Shown here piece by piece: positions 12,110-19,129 of a stretch of DNA of 26,123 nucleotides. Within the stretch, counting starts at the first letter, position 1. Every line of letters starts with the position of its first letter. A program made the translations under genes and the position numbers. Where the stretch lies: IMG/VR virus record IMGVR_UViG_3300033064_001959, positions 1-26,123 of that record; one strand, given 5' to 3'. Source of the stretch: a virus. Under the pieces are notes generated by a model. It was given only the letters and a program-made list of their open reading frames with translations. It did no database searches and was not told the origin of the DNA.

Positions 12110-13519
12110 ATGCATTTAAAAACAATCGAATTAGTAAATTTCAAAGTCCTTGAAGATTTCAAGGCTGAGTTTTCCGGGAACGTGTATATGATTTCAGGCG
12201 AAAACGAAAAAGGAAAATCAACTTTGTTGCAAGCGGTTGGAATACTTTTAACTGGTGAAAAGCAAGATGTTTTAACAACCGGAAAAGACAAAGGTTTCGC
12301 AAAGGCAGTTGTCGGTAACGATGAGCATGAGTACATGGTTGAATTGAAGTACACCGCCAAAAATCCAAAAGGTATTTTAACAATTACGGACACGAAAACC
12401 GGAATGAAGTCAGACCGTTTGTCAACGCTGAATGATATTTTTAAGTATCAGGATTTTGACGCGGTTGAATTCTCATCATGGAGCAAAACCGCTGAGGGGC
12501 GCAGGAAACAAGTTGAAGTCGTAAAGTCTTTATTACCAACAACCACGCAAGAGCGCATTATCGCTATTGATAACGATGTTAAGGAAATCAAAGAAACCCG
12601 GACAATTGACAACCGCGAGCTTAAAATATACGATGGTCAAATAGACGGTAAAAAGGCTGAGCTGACAGATGAGGATGTAAAAGTATTTGCAAATCCAATT
12701 GACGTTAAGCAGTTGAATGAGCGTAAAAATCAGTTGGTTGCTTTAGAGGTACAATTCAAAGGCGTTAAAACTCGTTACGATGAGAGACAGGCAGATTATG
12801 ATGCCATGCCAGAAAAAGAAAAGTTTCTGAATGATGGTTTTGAAAAAAACGAAACTGAACTGGAAGCCGAGGAGCGCGAAGTAAGAGTAGAGTTTGAGCG
12901 TAGAATTAAGGCAATTCAAAACAGGCGAAAAGAAAACGCTGAAATTGCTGAGGCAAAACTAGCCGAGTTAAAGGCTAAAAAGGACGAAATCGTTATCAAG
13001 CAAAAGAGCGCGAAGGAGTATATTAACGAGGCAGAAAACGAGTTGAAAGAAGTTGAATCGATTGATGAGAAAATTGAAAAGGCAGACAGCCACAATAGGA
13101 AGCATCAAAAAATCGTTGAGTTAAAAGAGGTTTCAAAAAAGAGGGTTGAAATTTCAGCCAAGGTTGAATTACACGAAACTCAATTATCAAAACTGGCAAC
13201 CGAGCGCGAAAAATTAATCAGTTCCAGTAAATTACCTATCAATGGTCTTAATTTCTCAGAAGATGGTTTATTGTTGAATGGAATTCCATTTATGCCGGGC
13301 AGCGTTTCAAGCTCTCAGGAAATGGAGATTTCAGCTAGATTGGTTATTGCCAAAAATCCAAATGTTAAAATATTCCGTATATCAGGCGGTGAAAGTTTAG
13401 GCGGAGAAAAATTAAAAGCTCTCGTTAAGTTTGCAAAAGACAACGGATTCCAAGGGTTTATCGAAAATGTAATCCGGGGGCAAGAAGACCTTAGGGTCGA
13501 GGAATATTACGAAAAATAA
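12110..13519 (+). CDS. RecF/SbcC-like ABC ATPase
   Basis: 469 residues from the ATG at 12110. The N-terminal MHLKTIELVNFKVLEDF and Walker A GENEKGKST (residues 30-38) mark an SMC/RecF/SbcC-type head. A long Glu/Lys-rich coiled-coil region spans about residues 200-390, and the C-terminal head part contains SSSQEMEISARLVIA (signature-like) and RISGGESLGGEK where a Walker B acid is expected. Phage relatives assist recombination and replication restart or handle DNA ends. It stands alone behind P3. The usual acidic Walker B residue is not evident, which may mean altered ATP hydrolysis. Confidence 0.8.
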   Translation: MHLKTIELVNFKVLEDFKAEFSGNVYMISGENEKGKSTLLQAVGILLTGEKQDVLTTGKDKGFAKAVVGNDEHEYMVELKYTAKNPKGILTITDTKTGMKSDRLSTLNDIFKYQDFDAVEFSSWSKTAEGRRKQVEVVKSLLPTTTQERIIAIDNDVKEIKETRTIDNRELKIYDGQIDGKKAELTDEDVKVFANPIDVKQLNERKNQLVALEVQFKGVKTRYDERQADYDAMPEKEKFLNDGFEKNETELEAEEREVRVEFERRIKAIQNRRKENAEIAEAKLAELKAKKDEIVIKQKSAKEYINEAENELKEVESIDEKIEKADSHNRKHQKIVELKEVSKKRVEISAKVELHETQLSKLATEREKLISSSKLPINGLNFSEDGLLLNGIPFMPGSVSSSQEMEISARLVIAKNPNVKIFRISGGESLGGEKLKALVKFAKDNGFQGFIENVIRGQEDLRVEEYYEK

Positions 13520-13522
13520 TTA

Positions 13523-13604
13523 TATATTTACAGTCGTAGTTCAGTCTAATTAACTGATGCAAAAGGTTCTCAATTCCTGCTACGATTCTTTTAATAATTG
13601 AGAA
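13523..13604 (+). promoter_or_regulatory. Promoter-like element and structured leader of HNH gene, copy B
   Basis: TATATTTA (13523-13530) lies directly after the ATPase stop; no -33 TTG is at the usual distance, so the promoter is weak or activated. The leader has TAGTTCAGTC, a small hairpin TCAGT/ACTGA (13541-13545 / 13553-13557), then the 9-bp stem TTCTCAATT (13567-13575) with AATTGAGAA (13596-13604) around a 20-nt loop that starts CCTGCT and ends TAAT. It shares layout and loop with the leader at 8540. In the loop, CTACGATT could pair with AGTCGTAG (13532-13539). Confidence 0.6.
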
Positions 13605-13617
13605 TAAAATTGAAACT

Positions 13618-14109
13618 ATGGAATCAAAAGAAATTTGGAAAGATGTTCCCGGTTATGAGGGAATATATCAAGTAAGTAGTATGGGTATGGTAAAAAGCCT
13701 TAATTACAAAAGAACAGGGTCATGCAGACTATTGAAACAAACAATGCTAGGCGAGTACTTGAGGGTCAATTTATATAAAAATGGTTCCCTAAAGACAATT
13801 CATGTTCATCAATTAGTTGCAATCGTATTCAAAGGACACAAACCAAGTGGTCATAAGCTAGTGGTCAACCATAAAAATTTCATTAAAAAAGACAATCGGT
13901 ATAAAAATTTAGAGATTGTATCTAACCGAATTAATTCAAACAGGAAGCACTTAATTAGTAGCAGTAAATATACTGGCGTAAATTGGAATAAGAGTAAAAA
14001 TAAATGGGAGGCTGGAATTGTAGTTAATGGAAAGAAAAAATACCTAGGAACTTTTCACGATGAGATGGAAGCATCATTAGCATACGAAAAAGAAATTACA
14101 AAATTATGA
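13618..14109 (+). CDS. HNH homing endonuclease (NUMOD4 - HNH - AP2)
   Basis: 163 residues in three modules: NUMOD4 (WKDVPGYEGIYQVSSMGMVK, residues 7-26), HNH (VHQLVAIVFKGHK and LVVNHKNFIKKDNRYKNLE, residues 63-99, with H64, H85 and an Asn-rich third motif), and a C-terminal AP2 DNA-binding domain (SSKYTGVNW, KYLGTFHDEMEASLAYEK). Free-standing phage enzymes of this kind nick or cut near their own insertion site and spread by repair. It is wedged between the ATPase and NinB-like genes, and its stop overlaps the next ATG, so it has integrated cleanly into the operon. It looks intact. Confidence 0.88.
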   Translation: MESKEIWKDVPGYEGIYQVSSMGMVKSLNYKRTGSCRLLKQTMLGEYLRVNLYKNGSLKTIHVHQLVAIVFKGHKPSGHKLVVNHKNFIKKDNRYKNLEIVSNRINSNRKHLISSSKYTGVNWNKSKNKWEAGIVVNGKKKYLGTFHDEMEASLAYEKEITKL

Positions 14110-14570
14110 AGCCGCACAAAATAACCTTGCTAGGAAAAATCGACAGCACCGGGCAAGTGAGAACCGATAACGCGCAAATGCTAAATTTCTCCAAAATGTG
14201 GGAAAATAAACGCATTACCGTTACAATTGAAATCGAGCAGCCGGGAAGTAGTGGAGCATTGAAAGGTTTGTATTATGGGAAATTGGTTCCAGAGTTTCGT
14301 CAGGCATTGTGGGATAATGGCGAACGAATGACAGAGGCAAAGACAGAAGCGTATTTGCGCTCATTGTGTCCTGTATTATGGAATGAATCTGTTAGGCCTG
14401 GAACTGGCGAATATGAGGCTAGTTTGCGCGAAATAAACGATTTAGATAATTCTGAATTTGTCGCATACTTCGAACACCTAGAGGAAATTTACGCTGAGTT
14501 GTTCGGTGCATCGTTTGTCGATTTAAAACAGCGTATTCGAGAGTTAGAAAATGAATTAAAAGAGCAGTAA
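14106..14570 (+). CDS. NinB-like recombination protein (tentative)
   Basis: 154 residues. It starts with a beta-rich segment (ITLLGKIDSTG, RITVTIEIE), then GALKGLYYGKLVPEFRQALWDNGERMT and a helical C-terminal half ending NELKEQ. The order of a short beta domain, a GYYxxxVVP-like helix and an SxxExxxYxExxxxxAAE-like helix resembles NinB/Orf-type recombination mediators in Bacteroidetes phages, but the resemblance is from memory and weak. The neighbouring ATPase and HNH/NinG-like gene fit a recombination setting. It overlaps the homing endonuclease stop by ATGA. Confidence 0.6.
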   Translation: MKPHKITLLGKIDSTGQVRTDNAQMLNFSKMWENKRITVTIEIEQPGSSGALKGLYYGKLVPEFRQALWDNGERMTEAKTEAYLRSLCPVLWNESVRPGTGEYEASLREINDLDNSEFVAYFEHLEEIYAELFGASFVDLKQRIRELENELKEQ

Positions 14571-14571
14571 A

Positions 14572-14838
14572 ATGAAAAAGAAAAAATTTAATAGAGCAGT
14601 AGTAATCAAAAACGAATTAAGTGTGTTGGAAATGTATAGGGATAAGATTACTTCATGTGAGTTTGTGGTTAATGTGTCCGTTGGGAAATATGATGAAAAT
14701 GAGACCATAGAGTACCTGTTGGATGAAATTACGCTTAGGGATGAAATAGACCAATGTGCGGTTATGTCAAGAGATGTAATACTAGGCAGGGTTAATCGCA
14801 GGATTGATAAGTTAAACACAGAATTTAAAAATCTGTAA
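14572..14838 (+). CDS. Unrecognised small protein (88 aa)
   Basis: 88 residues, helical and charged, with a very basic N-terminus (MKKKKFNRAV) and two Cys. It starts one base after the previous stop and is followed one base later by another small gene. No motif is recognised. Confidence 0.65.
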   Translation: MKKKKFNRAVVIKNELSVLEMYRDKITSCEFVVNVSVGKYDENETIEYLLDEITLRDEIDQCAVMSRDVILGRVNRRIDKLNTEFKNL

Positions 14839-14839
14839 A

Positions 14840-15013
14840 ATGAAAGTAAGAGCGTATTACAAAAGCATTAATCCATTCAGACCGAATATTGAAGATTTAA
14901 GATATTCAAAAACGGTTGACGTTCCAGAGGGTACAGATATGGAAGTTCTTGAAAAATTCGCAATAGAAGATACACGAAGCGGATATGTATTCGATAAAAT
15001 AGAGGAAGTTTAA
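14840..15013 (+). CDS. Unrecognised small protein (57 aa)
   Basis: An ATG one base after the previous stop opens 57 codons ending at TAA 15011-15013, filling the gap to the next gene. The product starts MKVRAYYKSINPF and ends FDKIEEV; strands at both ends with a central helix (DMEVLEKFAIED) are likely. Tight packing and ordinary composition support it as a real gene. No family is recognised. Confidence 0.6.
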   Translation: MKVRAYYKSINPFRPNIEDLRYSKTVDVPEGTDMEVLEKFAIEDTRSGYVFDKIEEV

Positions 15014-15028
15014 TTTAAAAATCAAAAA

Positions 15029-15640
15029 ATGAGTATGGAGAAAGTAAAAAAAGAATCGTTCAATTTAACGAAAGTAAAAGTGATTAAAAAAGGTGGTTTA
15101 GATTGTCACTTTGAAGTTGAGGAGAAATTAGGTGAAGAAATTTTTCATGAGGCGTTTCACCTGAACAGCACAAAAGACATGCACCCGGATTTGTTTGCAG
15201 CGTTTAATCAGCTTAAGGCAATTGTCGCTCAGGTTTACCACTTCAATTTTTTCCGGGCAGTATCTTTGCAACCAGAGTCGAACGCATCTCAGGAACTTGT
15301 TAGAGCGGCAGAGAGAGCGTATCAGGAAATTATCAAAAAGATTGATGTAAACGAAATTGCTATTTCCGGATCCAATGAACATCGGGGAGTTGTTATTCAC
15401 GCAGTATTTAAAGGAGATGGAAAATCAACCATGCCGTTAAAAACTCACAAGCTAAATTTCGTCGAAACTAATTACGGTTTTGAGGAGGACTTGGAAATCA
15501 TTATTGACGAGATTGTTGAAGAGACGTATTTGTTTTTATTTGAAAACAAGAGGCAGCAATTATCGTTGTTTGGTGAGGATGGAGAGCAGAGATTTGACGG
15601 TAAACTAGCAGCAGCAGGAAAAGAAAACGACGAAATTTAA
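15029..15640 (+). CDS. Unknown protein with QLSLF clamp-binding-like motif
   Basis: 203 residues of mixed alpha/beta character with no recognised domain. At residues 177-181 it has QLSLF, the exact consensus pentapeptide by which bacterial polymerases, MutS/MutL-type and other proteins bind the beta sliding clamp; the following GEDGEQ is acidic and disordered-looking, as expected for a flexible tail. The N-terminal FHEAFHLNSTKDMHPDLFAAFNQLKAIV is probably a helical hairpin. A role at the replication fork is inferred. A longer frame on the opposite strand was rejected as a shadow. Confidence 0.7.
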   Translation: MSMEKVKKESFNLTKVKVIKKGGLDCHFEVEEKLGEEIFHEAFHLNSTKDMHPDLFAAFNQLKAIVAQVYHFNFFRAVSLQPESNASQELVRAAERAYQEIIKKIDVNEIAISGSNEHRGVVIHAVFKGDGKSTMPLKTHKLNFVETNYGFEEDLEIIIDEIVEETYLFLFENKRQQLSLFGEDGEQRFDGKLAAAGKENDEI

Positions 15641-15647
15641 TTGTAGT

Positions 15648-15947
15648 ATGGGAACATTTAAAACAACAACCGGGGAAAAAATAACAAAGGCAGCAATTGA
15701 CAGGAAAGTACGTGCAGCGAAGCAGGAAAAAATCAATCAAATGATTGAGACGTACGGGTATGTATTTTGCGAAGATTGTAACCGGAATGATTGCACCCCC
15801 GTTGATTGTTCCCACGACAAAAGTGTTGATTGGTGTCAGAAAAACGGTTGCGTTGAGTTGGCGTGGGACGTTGACAATATTACGATGTTGGGAAGAAAAC
15901 ATCACCAAAAAAAAGACGGTTTGGACTTACGATTTGATAAACTATAA
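15648..15947 (+). CDS. HNH / NinG-like small nuclease domain protein
   Basis: 99 residues. After a basic helix (AIDRKVRAAKQEKIN) comes a Cys-rich HNH-like segment: CEDC (C41, C44), VDCSHDKSV (H56), WDVDNITML (N77) and RKHHQ (H85/H86). That order fits the HNH fold of small phage recombination proteins such as NinG/Rap. It is coded eight bases after the clamp-motif gene and before a DnaQ-type exonuclease, in a DNA-processing context. Whether it cuts DNA cannot be told; all expected residues seem present. Confidence 0.7.
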   Translation: MGTFKTTTGEKITKAAIDRKVRAAKQEKINQMIETYGYVFCEDCNRNDCTPVDCSHDKSVDWCQKNGCVELAWDVDNITMLGRKHHQKKDGLDLRFDKL

Positions 15948-15972
15948 ACCAATAAAATAAAAAAGATTAATT

Positions 15973-16179
15973 ATGTGGGAAAAAATGTACAATATGAAAT
16001 TAGGGGAATTACTTGAAAAATATCCAAGTAGTAGCCAATCTGAGAGATTGCTTCGAGTGCCGGGGGGCTGGGTATATACTTATGGAGATATGGAAGGAGT
16101 TTCAAGTGTATTAATACCGTTTAATAATGAATTTCAGGGTGTACAACGACTTGATTTATGTAAAAACAATAAAAAATAA
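15973..16179 (+). CDS. Unrecognised small protein (68 aa)
   Basis: 68 residues with LLRVPGGWVYTYGD and SSVLIPFNNEFQ, a pattern of a tight beta-turn followed by strands that I have seen in small conserved proteins of Bacteroidetes but cannot name. The ATG at 15973 follows an A-rich stretch; a second Met lies at residue 5. Confidence 0.65.
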   Translation: MWEKMYNMKLGELLEKYPSSSQSERLLRVPGGWVYTYGDMEGVSSVLIPFNNEFQGVQRLDLCKNNKK

Positions 16180-16187
16180 CAAAAAAG

Positions 16188-16781
16188 ATGAAAGAAAATT
16201 GCTTAGTATTCGACACAGAAACAACCGGGTTGCCTCCAAAAGGAGCAAAATATGACCTGAATTATATGGACTTTCCGTACGTTGTTCAATTTGCTTGGTT
16301 CCTGAATGGAGTGTATAAAAATTATCTCATCAAGCCCAACGGTTGGGTAATCCCAGAAGAGGCAACCGCTATTCACGGAGTTACAACAGAAATGGCTTTA
16401 GAAAAAGGAGTGCCGTTTCATATCGTAGTGGATGAGTTCATACATGACTGCTCCATATCTGAAAAGATAATCGCGCATAATATCTATTTTGACAGTTCAG
16501 TCATTAAAGCAAACGTTATGCGGATGCGAATGATTAATTACTATCAGGACGTTGTTGAGCCAGCAATGGATAAAACAAAACGTGTCGATACAATGTACAA
16601 AACGATTAAATTCGTAGATGCGAAGCACAAGGACGGCAGAGGCGGTAAATGGCCGAAACTAGAGGAGCTGTATATGAAACTATTCGATGAGACGTTCCCG
16701 GCACATGATGCGAATGAGGACGTTAAGGCGTTGGTTAGATGCGTAGAGAAATTACATGAATTACAAATAATTGAATTATGA
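16188..16781 (+). CDS. DnaQ-like DEDDh 3'-5' exonuclease
   Basis: 197 residues with all three exonuclease motifs: Exo I VFDTETTG (D9, E11), Exo II AHNIYFDSSV (D102), and Exo III HDANEDV (H173, D178), i.e. a DEDDh enzyme. IHGVTTEMAL is the usual segment after Exo I. Such proteins proofread as DNA polymerase epsilon-like subunits or trim DNA ends. No polymerase gene lies in the window, so it may serve the host polymerase. It is coupled to the next gene through ATGA. Confidence 0.88.
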   Translation: MKENCLVFDTETTGLPPKGAKYDLNYMDFPYVVQFAWFLNGVYKNYLIKPNGWVIPEEATAIHGVTTEMALEKGVPFHIVVDEFIHDCSISEKIIAHNIYFDSSVIKANVMRMRMINYYQDVVEPAMDKTKRVDTMYKTIKFVDAKHKDGRGGKWPKLEELYMKLFDETFPAHDANEDVKALVRCVEKLHELQIIEL

Positions 16782-17224
16782 TAGCAAAAACATTCCCGGA
16801 AAAGAACATCGTATTTGGTTTAAATCAACAAGAATTCACGCCACTACCGGCACACGTAACGCAATGGGGTGACGCAACATTTTGTTTCGAGCTTAATGAG
16901 CATGAAGTAAAAGAGATTTTGAAGGAAAAGATGCTGTATATTACTCGTTTAACATTTGGACACAGGATGCAGCCAATTGTTAAGAATGTGATAAAGCCAA
17001 GGTTTAGTCAATCCGGGCATCATGATTACCACACGAGCGAAGTATTAACGACGTTGGCTCCACGAATGGCAACAGACAGAGAGAAAAAAGTCAAGGTTGT
17101 TTTGAAACTAGATGAAAAAGAATTGAAGCAGATCGAACAAACAAAATGCGTTTGGATTACGACCTTTATGTTTGGACAGCCATTTCAGCCAGTAGTTTTA
17201 TCAACCAAAAACCCTTATAAATAA
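16778..17224 (+). CDS. Unknown protein with internal duplication
   Basis: 148 residues. Two halves share a repeat: ELNEHEVKEILKEKMLYITRLTFGHRMQPIV in the first, cut here as LNEHEVKEI ... FGHRMQPIV, and LDEKELKQI ... FGQPFQPVV in the second, about 75 residues apart. Each would form a helix followed by two strands, so the protein is a tandem of one small fold. No family is recognised. The gene is coupled at both ends (ATGA before, TAATG after). Confidence 0.65.
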   Translation: MIAKTFPEKNIVFGLNQQEFTPLPAHVTQWGDATFCFELNEHEVKEILKEKMLYITRLTFGHRMQPIVKNVIKPRFSQSGHHDYHTSEVLTTLAPRMATDREKKVKVVLKLDEKELKQIEQTKCVWITTFMFGQPFQPVVLSTKNPYK

Positions 17225-17787
17225 TGCAATACAAAAGAGAGCAATTTAGCCCGGAGATTCACGAAATGTTTAAAGCCTTATCGGTTAAACAACCACACGC
17301 TGACAATATCGCAAACGGACGTAAGCGCATCGAGTTAAGGAACCAGAACACAAAACACAGAGGAGATGTTTTAATTTGCAGTTCAGCAAGCCCGGTAATT
17401 GATGGATTGATGAGCGGTTGTTCTCTTTGTTTTGTTGAATTGTACGAGGTGAAAAAGGTTAGCGAATTAACCGAGGACGAAAAGAAATCAACGTTTGTGA
17501 GTACTGAGTTAATGAATGAGTATGAATTCGCCTGGTTACTCAGGGATCCGCGCAGAGTTATTGAATTCCCGGTTAAAGGACAGTTAGGAATTTACAATCT
17601 GGTTTATACAAAAAATTGCATAATGCAGTACCCGGACGTTAGCTCATGGTTTGATGAGAAGCCGGAGGAGCTTATTTTTATTTCACGCAAAAACATAAGG
17701 AACGTGTTAATCGTTTTGTGGCTAATTGCCCTCATCGTTCTGTTTTTTATAGTCAGGAAATACGAGTTAACTCATCTTCTTTATTAG
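17224..17787 (+). CDS. ASCH-domain protein with C-terminal membrane anchor
   Basis: 187 residues. The ASCH/PUA-like domain covers about residues 15-128: ALSVKQPHADNIANGRKRIELR, HRGDVLICSSA, and FAWLLRDPRRVIEFPVKGQLGIY, with the basic and aromatic residues typical for nucleic-acid or modified-base contact. Residues 159-177 form a clear TM helix (NVLIVLWLIALIVLFFIV), followed by a basic tail. ASCH proteins are generally soluble, so a membrane anchor is unusual. Function is unknown; RNA binding or N4-acetylcytidine hydrolase-like activity occurs in the wider family. Confidence 0.8.
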   Translation: MQYKREQFSPEIHEMFKALSVKQPHADNIANGRKRIELRNQNTKHRGDVLICSSASPVIDGLMSGCSLCFVELYEVKKVSELTEDEKKSTFVSTELMNEYEFAWLLRDPRRVIEFPVKGQLGIYNLVYTKNCIMQYPDVSSWFDEKPEELIFISRKNIRNVLIVLWLIALIVLFFIVRKYELTHLLY

Positions 17788-17794
17788 GTGCAGC

Positions 17795-17825
17795 TTTGAA
17801 AATAAGCAAATAAATGTTAGTTTTA
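17795..17825 (+). promoter_or_regulatory. Early-type promoter P4 (TTTG-N19-TAGTTTTA)
   Basis: TTTG at 17795-17798, a 19-nt spacer, TAGTTTTA at 17818-17825, then only 23 nt to the ATG at 17849, with GAGAGCAAAT before the start. Unlike P1-P3 and P5 there is no leader hairpin. Confidence 0.7.
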
Positions 17826-17848
17826 ACTATTATTAATTGAGAGCAAAT

Positions 17849-18247
17849 ATGGATTTCAAAATCACAACTGGAAATTTCGCAAACGTAAATAAGTATCGGA
17901 GAGCCGGGTATCATAAAGTAAGTATCGCGTTATCTTCAAGGTATTACACAGGAGACAGATTTAAGCCATTAATGCCTGACTGGAAATACATGCAAGCAGA
18001 GCAAGAGGAGTACACCCGGCAGTTTAACAATGGATTGAAAAAATTGGACGCGCGCAAAATAGGCAATGAATTACATTTGTTAAGTCAGGGGAAAAATGTA
18101 GTTTTGTTGTGTCATGAAAAAGAGGGTGATTTTTGCCACAGGCAACTTGTAGCAAAATGGTTGGAAAAAGAGTTGAAAATTAAAGTTGAGGAGCTTGGTC
18201 GAATGGGTGGTAAAACATCGAAACCGATTCAATTCTCATTGTTTTAA
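17849..18247 (+). CDS. DUF488-like protein ending in QFSLF
   Basis: 132 residues from the ATG at 17849. The motif VVLLCHEKEGDFCHRQLVAKWLEKEL is the hallmark of DUF488 proteins (written here as CHEKEGDFCHR with both Cys-His pairs kept). The N-terminal TGNFANVNKY is also typical. The biochemical role of DUF488 is not established. The C-terminal five residues are QFSLF, close to the beta-clamp-binding consensus. The first gene behind promoter P4. Confidence 0.82.
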   Translation: MDFKITTGNFANVNKYRRAGYHKVSIALSSRYYTGDRFKPLMPDWKYMQAEQEEYTRQFNNGLKKLDARKIGNELHLLSQGKNVVLLCHEKEGDFCHRQLVAKWLEKELKIKVEELGRMGGKTSKPIQFSLF

Positions 18248-18318
18248 TAATATCCGGGCATCACCGTTGCAGAGCCGGGAGAGATGCAGGGCTTAAACTC
18301 ATTCCCGCAATTCTGGAC

Positions 18319-18951
18319 GTGTCCGGGTTGTCTAGGAGCGCAATCGCAGCAAAACAGCTTGCTCATAATGCTATCAATGGAGTTGATGATTTGGAGATGG
18401 TTAAAGAAATCGCTGCAATGATTACAGAGGCCGATGATTTAATTGAATCGTTTATCGGTAAAAATGCACTAGAGAGCGACATTACCAAAATAGACAAGGC
18501 GTTAAATCCAAAAATAAATTTCGACTGGAAAGAAATAAAATTATTGTTCCTGCCTCATCAATTGGAGGACTTGCAGGAGTTTATTGAAACAGCAGATTTG
18601 AAAGTCGATTTTATCGGTGTAGGTAGTACCGCTCAATTCAATGAGTTTATAGATTCACTCATAAAATACCAGGAGCTCGCAAATATTAAAAACATTGGAG
18701 CAGCAATTCACAAATTAATCGAGGTCGCAAATGGTGAAAACGATTCCCGGGAAGAGGGTACAAACTGGGTCCCATCTTCGACAATCGTAGGTAACGGAGC
18801 AATCCCGAAACTGAAATCAGAGGAGATTTTGGGCGCAATCGATGAAGTAAAAAAGGCTTATGGCATCGAGGGAAAATTAGAGTGTATTGAAAAAATGGCT
18901 GAAATTTCAAAAACATACATAAGAGAGCAAAATGGCAAAAAAGAAAAGTAA
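18319..18951 (+). CDS. Unknown helical protein, start uncertain
   Basis: 210 residues if the GTG at 18319 is used. The product is acidic and mostly helical with no recognised domain. The start is doubtful: there is no A-rich leader before the GTG, and the preceding 70 bases are unusually GC-rich. The same frame is open back to about 18247 without an ATG, while a different frame (ATG 18284) reads a Cys-containing peptide (FWTCPGCLGAQSQQN) through this segment. Either a non-ATG start, a frameshift or a structured RNA is possible. The body from about 18340 onward is certainly coding. Confidence 0.65.
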   Translation: MSGLSRSAIAAKQLAHNAINGVDDLEMVKEIAAMITEADDLIESFIGKNALESDITKIDKALNPKINFDWKEIKLLFLPHQLEDLQEFIETADLKVDFIGVGSTAQFNEFIDSLIKYQELANIKNIGAAIHKLIEVANGENDSREEGTNWVPSSTIVGNGAIPKLKSEEILGAIDEVKKAYGIEGKLECIEKMAEISKTYIREQNGKKEK

Positions 18952-19051
18952 AAAAAAGAGCTGTGAAACATGCACGGCAATTGACGTTAAAGGTTGCATG
19001 TACGCGTATCATTCCAAGGAGAAATTAAATACCTGTGAAAAATGGAGGTAG
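18932..19051 (+). CDS. Small four-Cys zinc protein (39 aa)
   Basis: An ATG at 18932 directly follows AAGAGAGCAAA, the start-proximal motif seen at several genes, and opens 39 codons. The peptide has a Lys-rich N-terminus and four Cys (C11, C14, C22, C35) ending CEKW; CxxC-x7-C-x12-C with a final Trp resembles small zinc-binding phage proteins. It overlaps the previous gene by 20 nt in another frame. Confidence 0.6.
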   Translation: MAKKKSKKKSCETCTAIDVKGCMYAYHSKEKLNTCEKWR

Positions 19052-19129
19052 CAGAAAATTAAAAAAGTTTTGTAAATGGCATTCAAATTAATTATTAACG
19101 CTGTACACTCAGCACAAAAAATCAAATCG

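Noticed and set aside
15501-15908. Long minus-strand frame of 135 codons
   Set aside because: It lies opposite two well supported + genes (clamp-motif protein and HNH/NinG-like protein) and shows no recognisable motif.
15745-15960. Alternative + frame inside the HNH/NinG-like gene
   Set aside because: Overlaps a gene with clear Cys/His motifs in another frame and has no family signature.
18250-18330. tRNA gene in the GC-rich segment
   Set aside because: No acceptor-stem pairing and no T-loop sequence could be fitted; D-arm-like resemblance alone is not enough.
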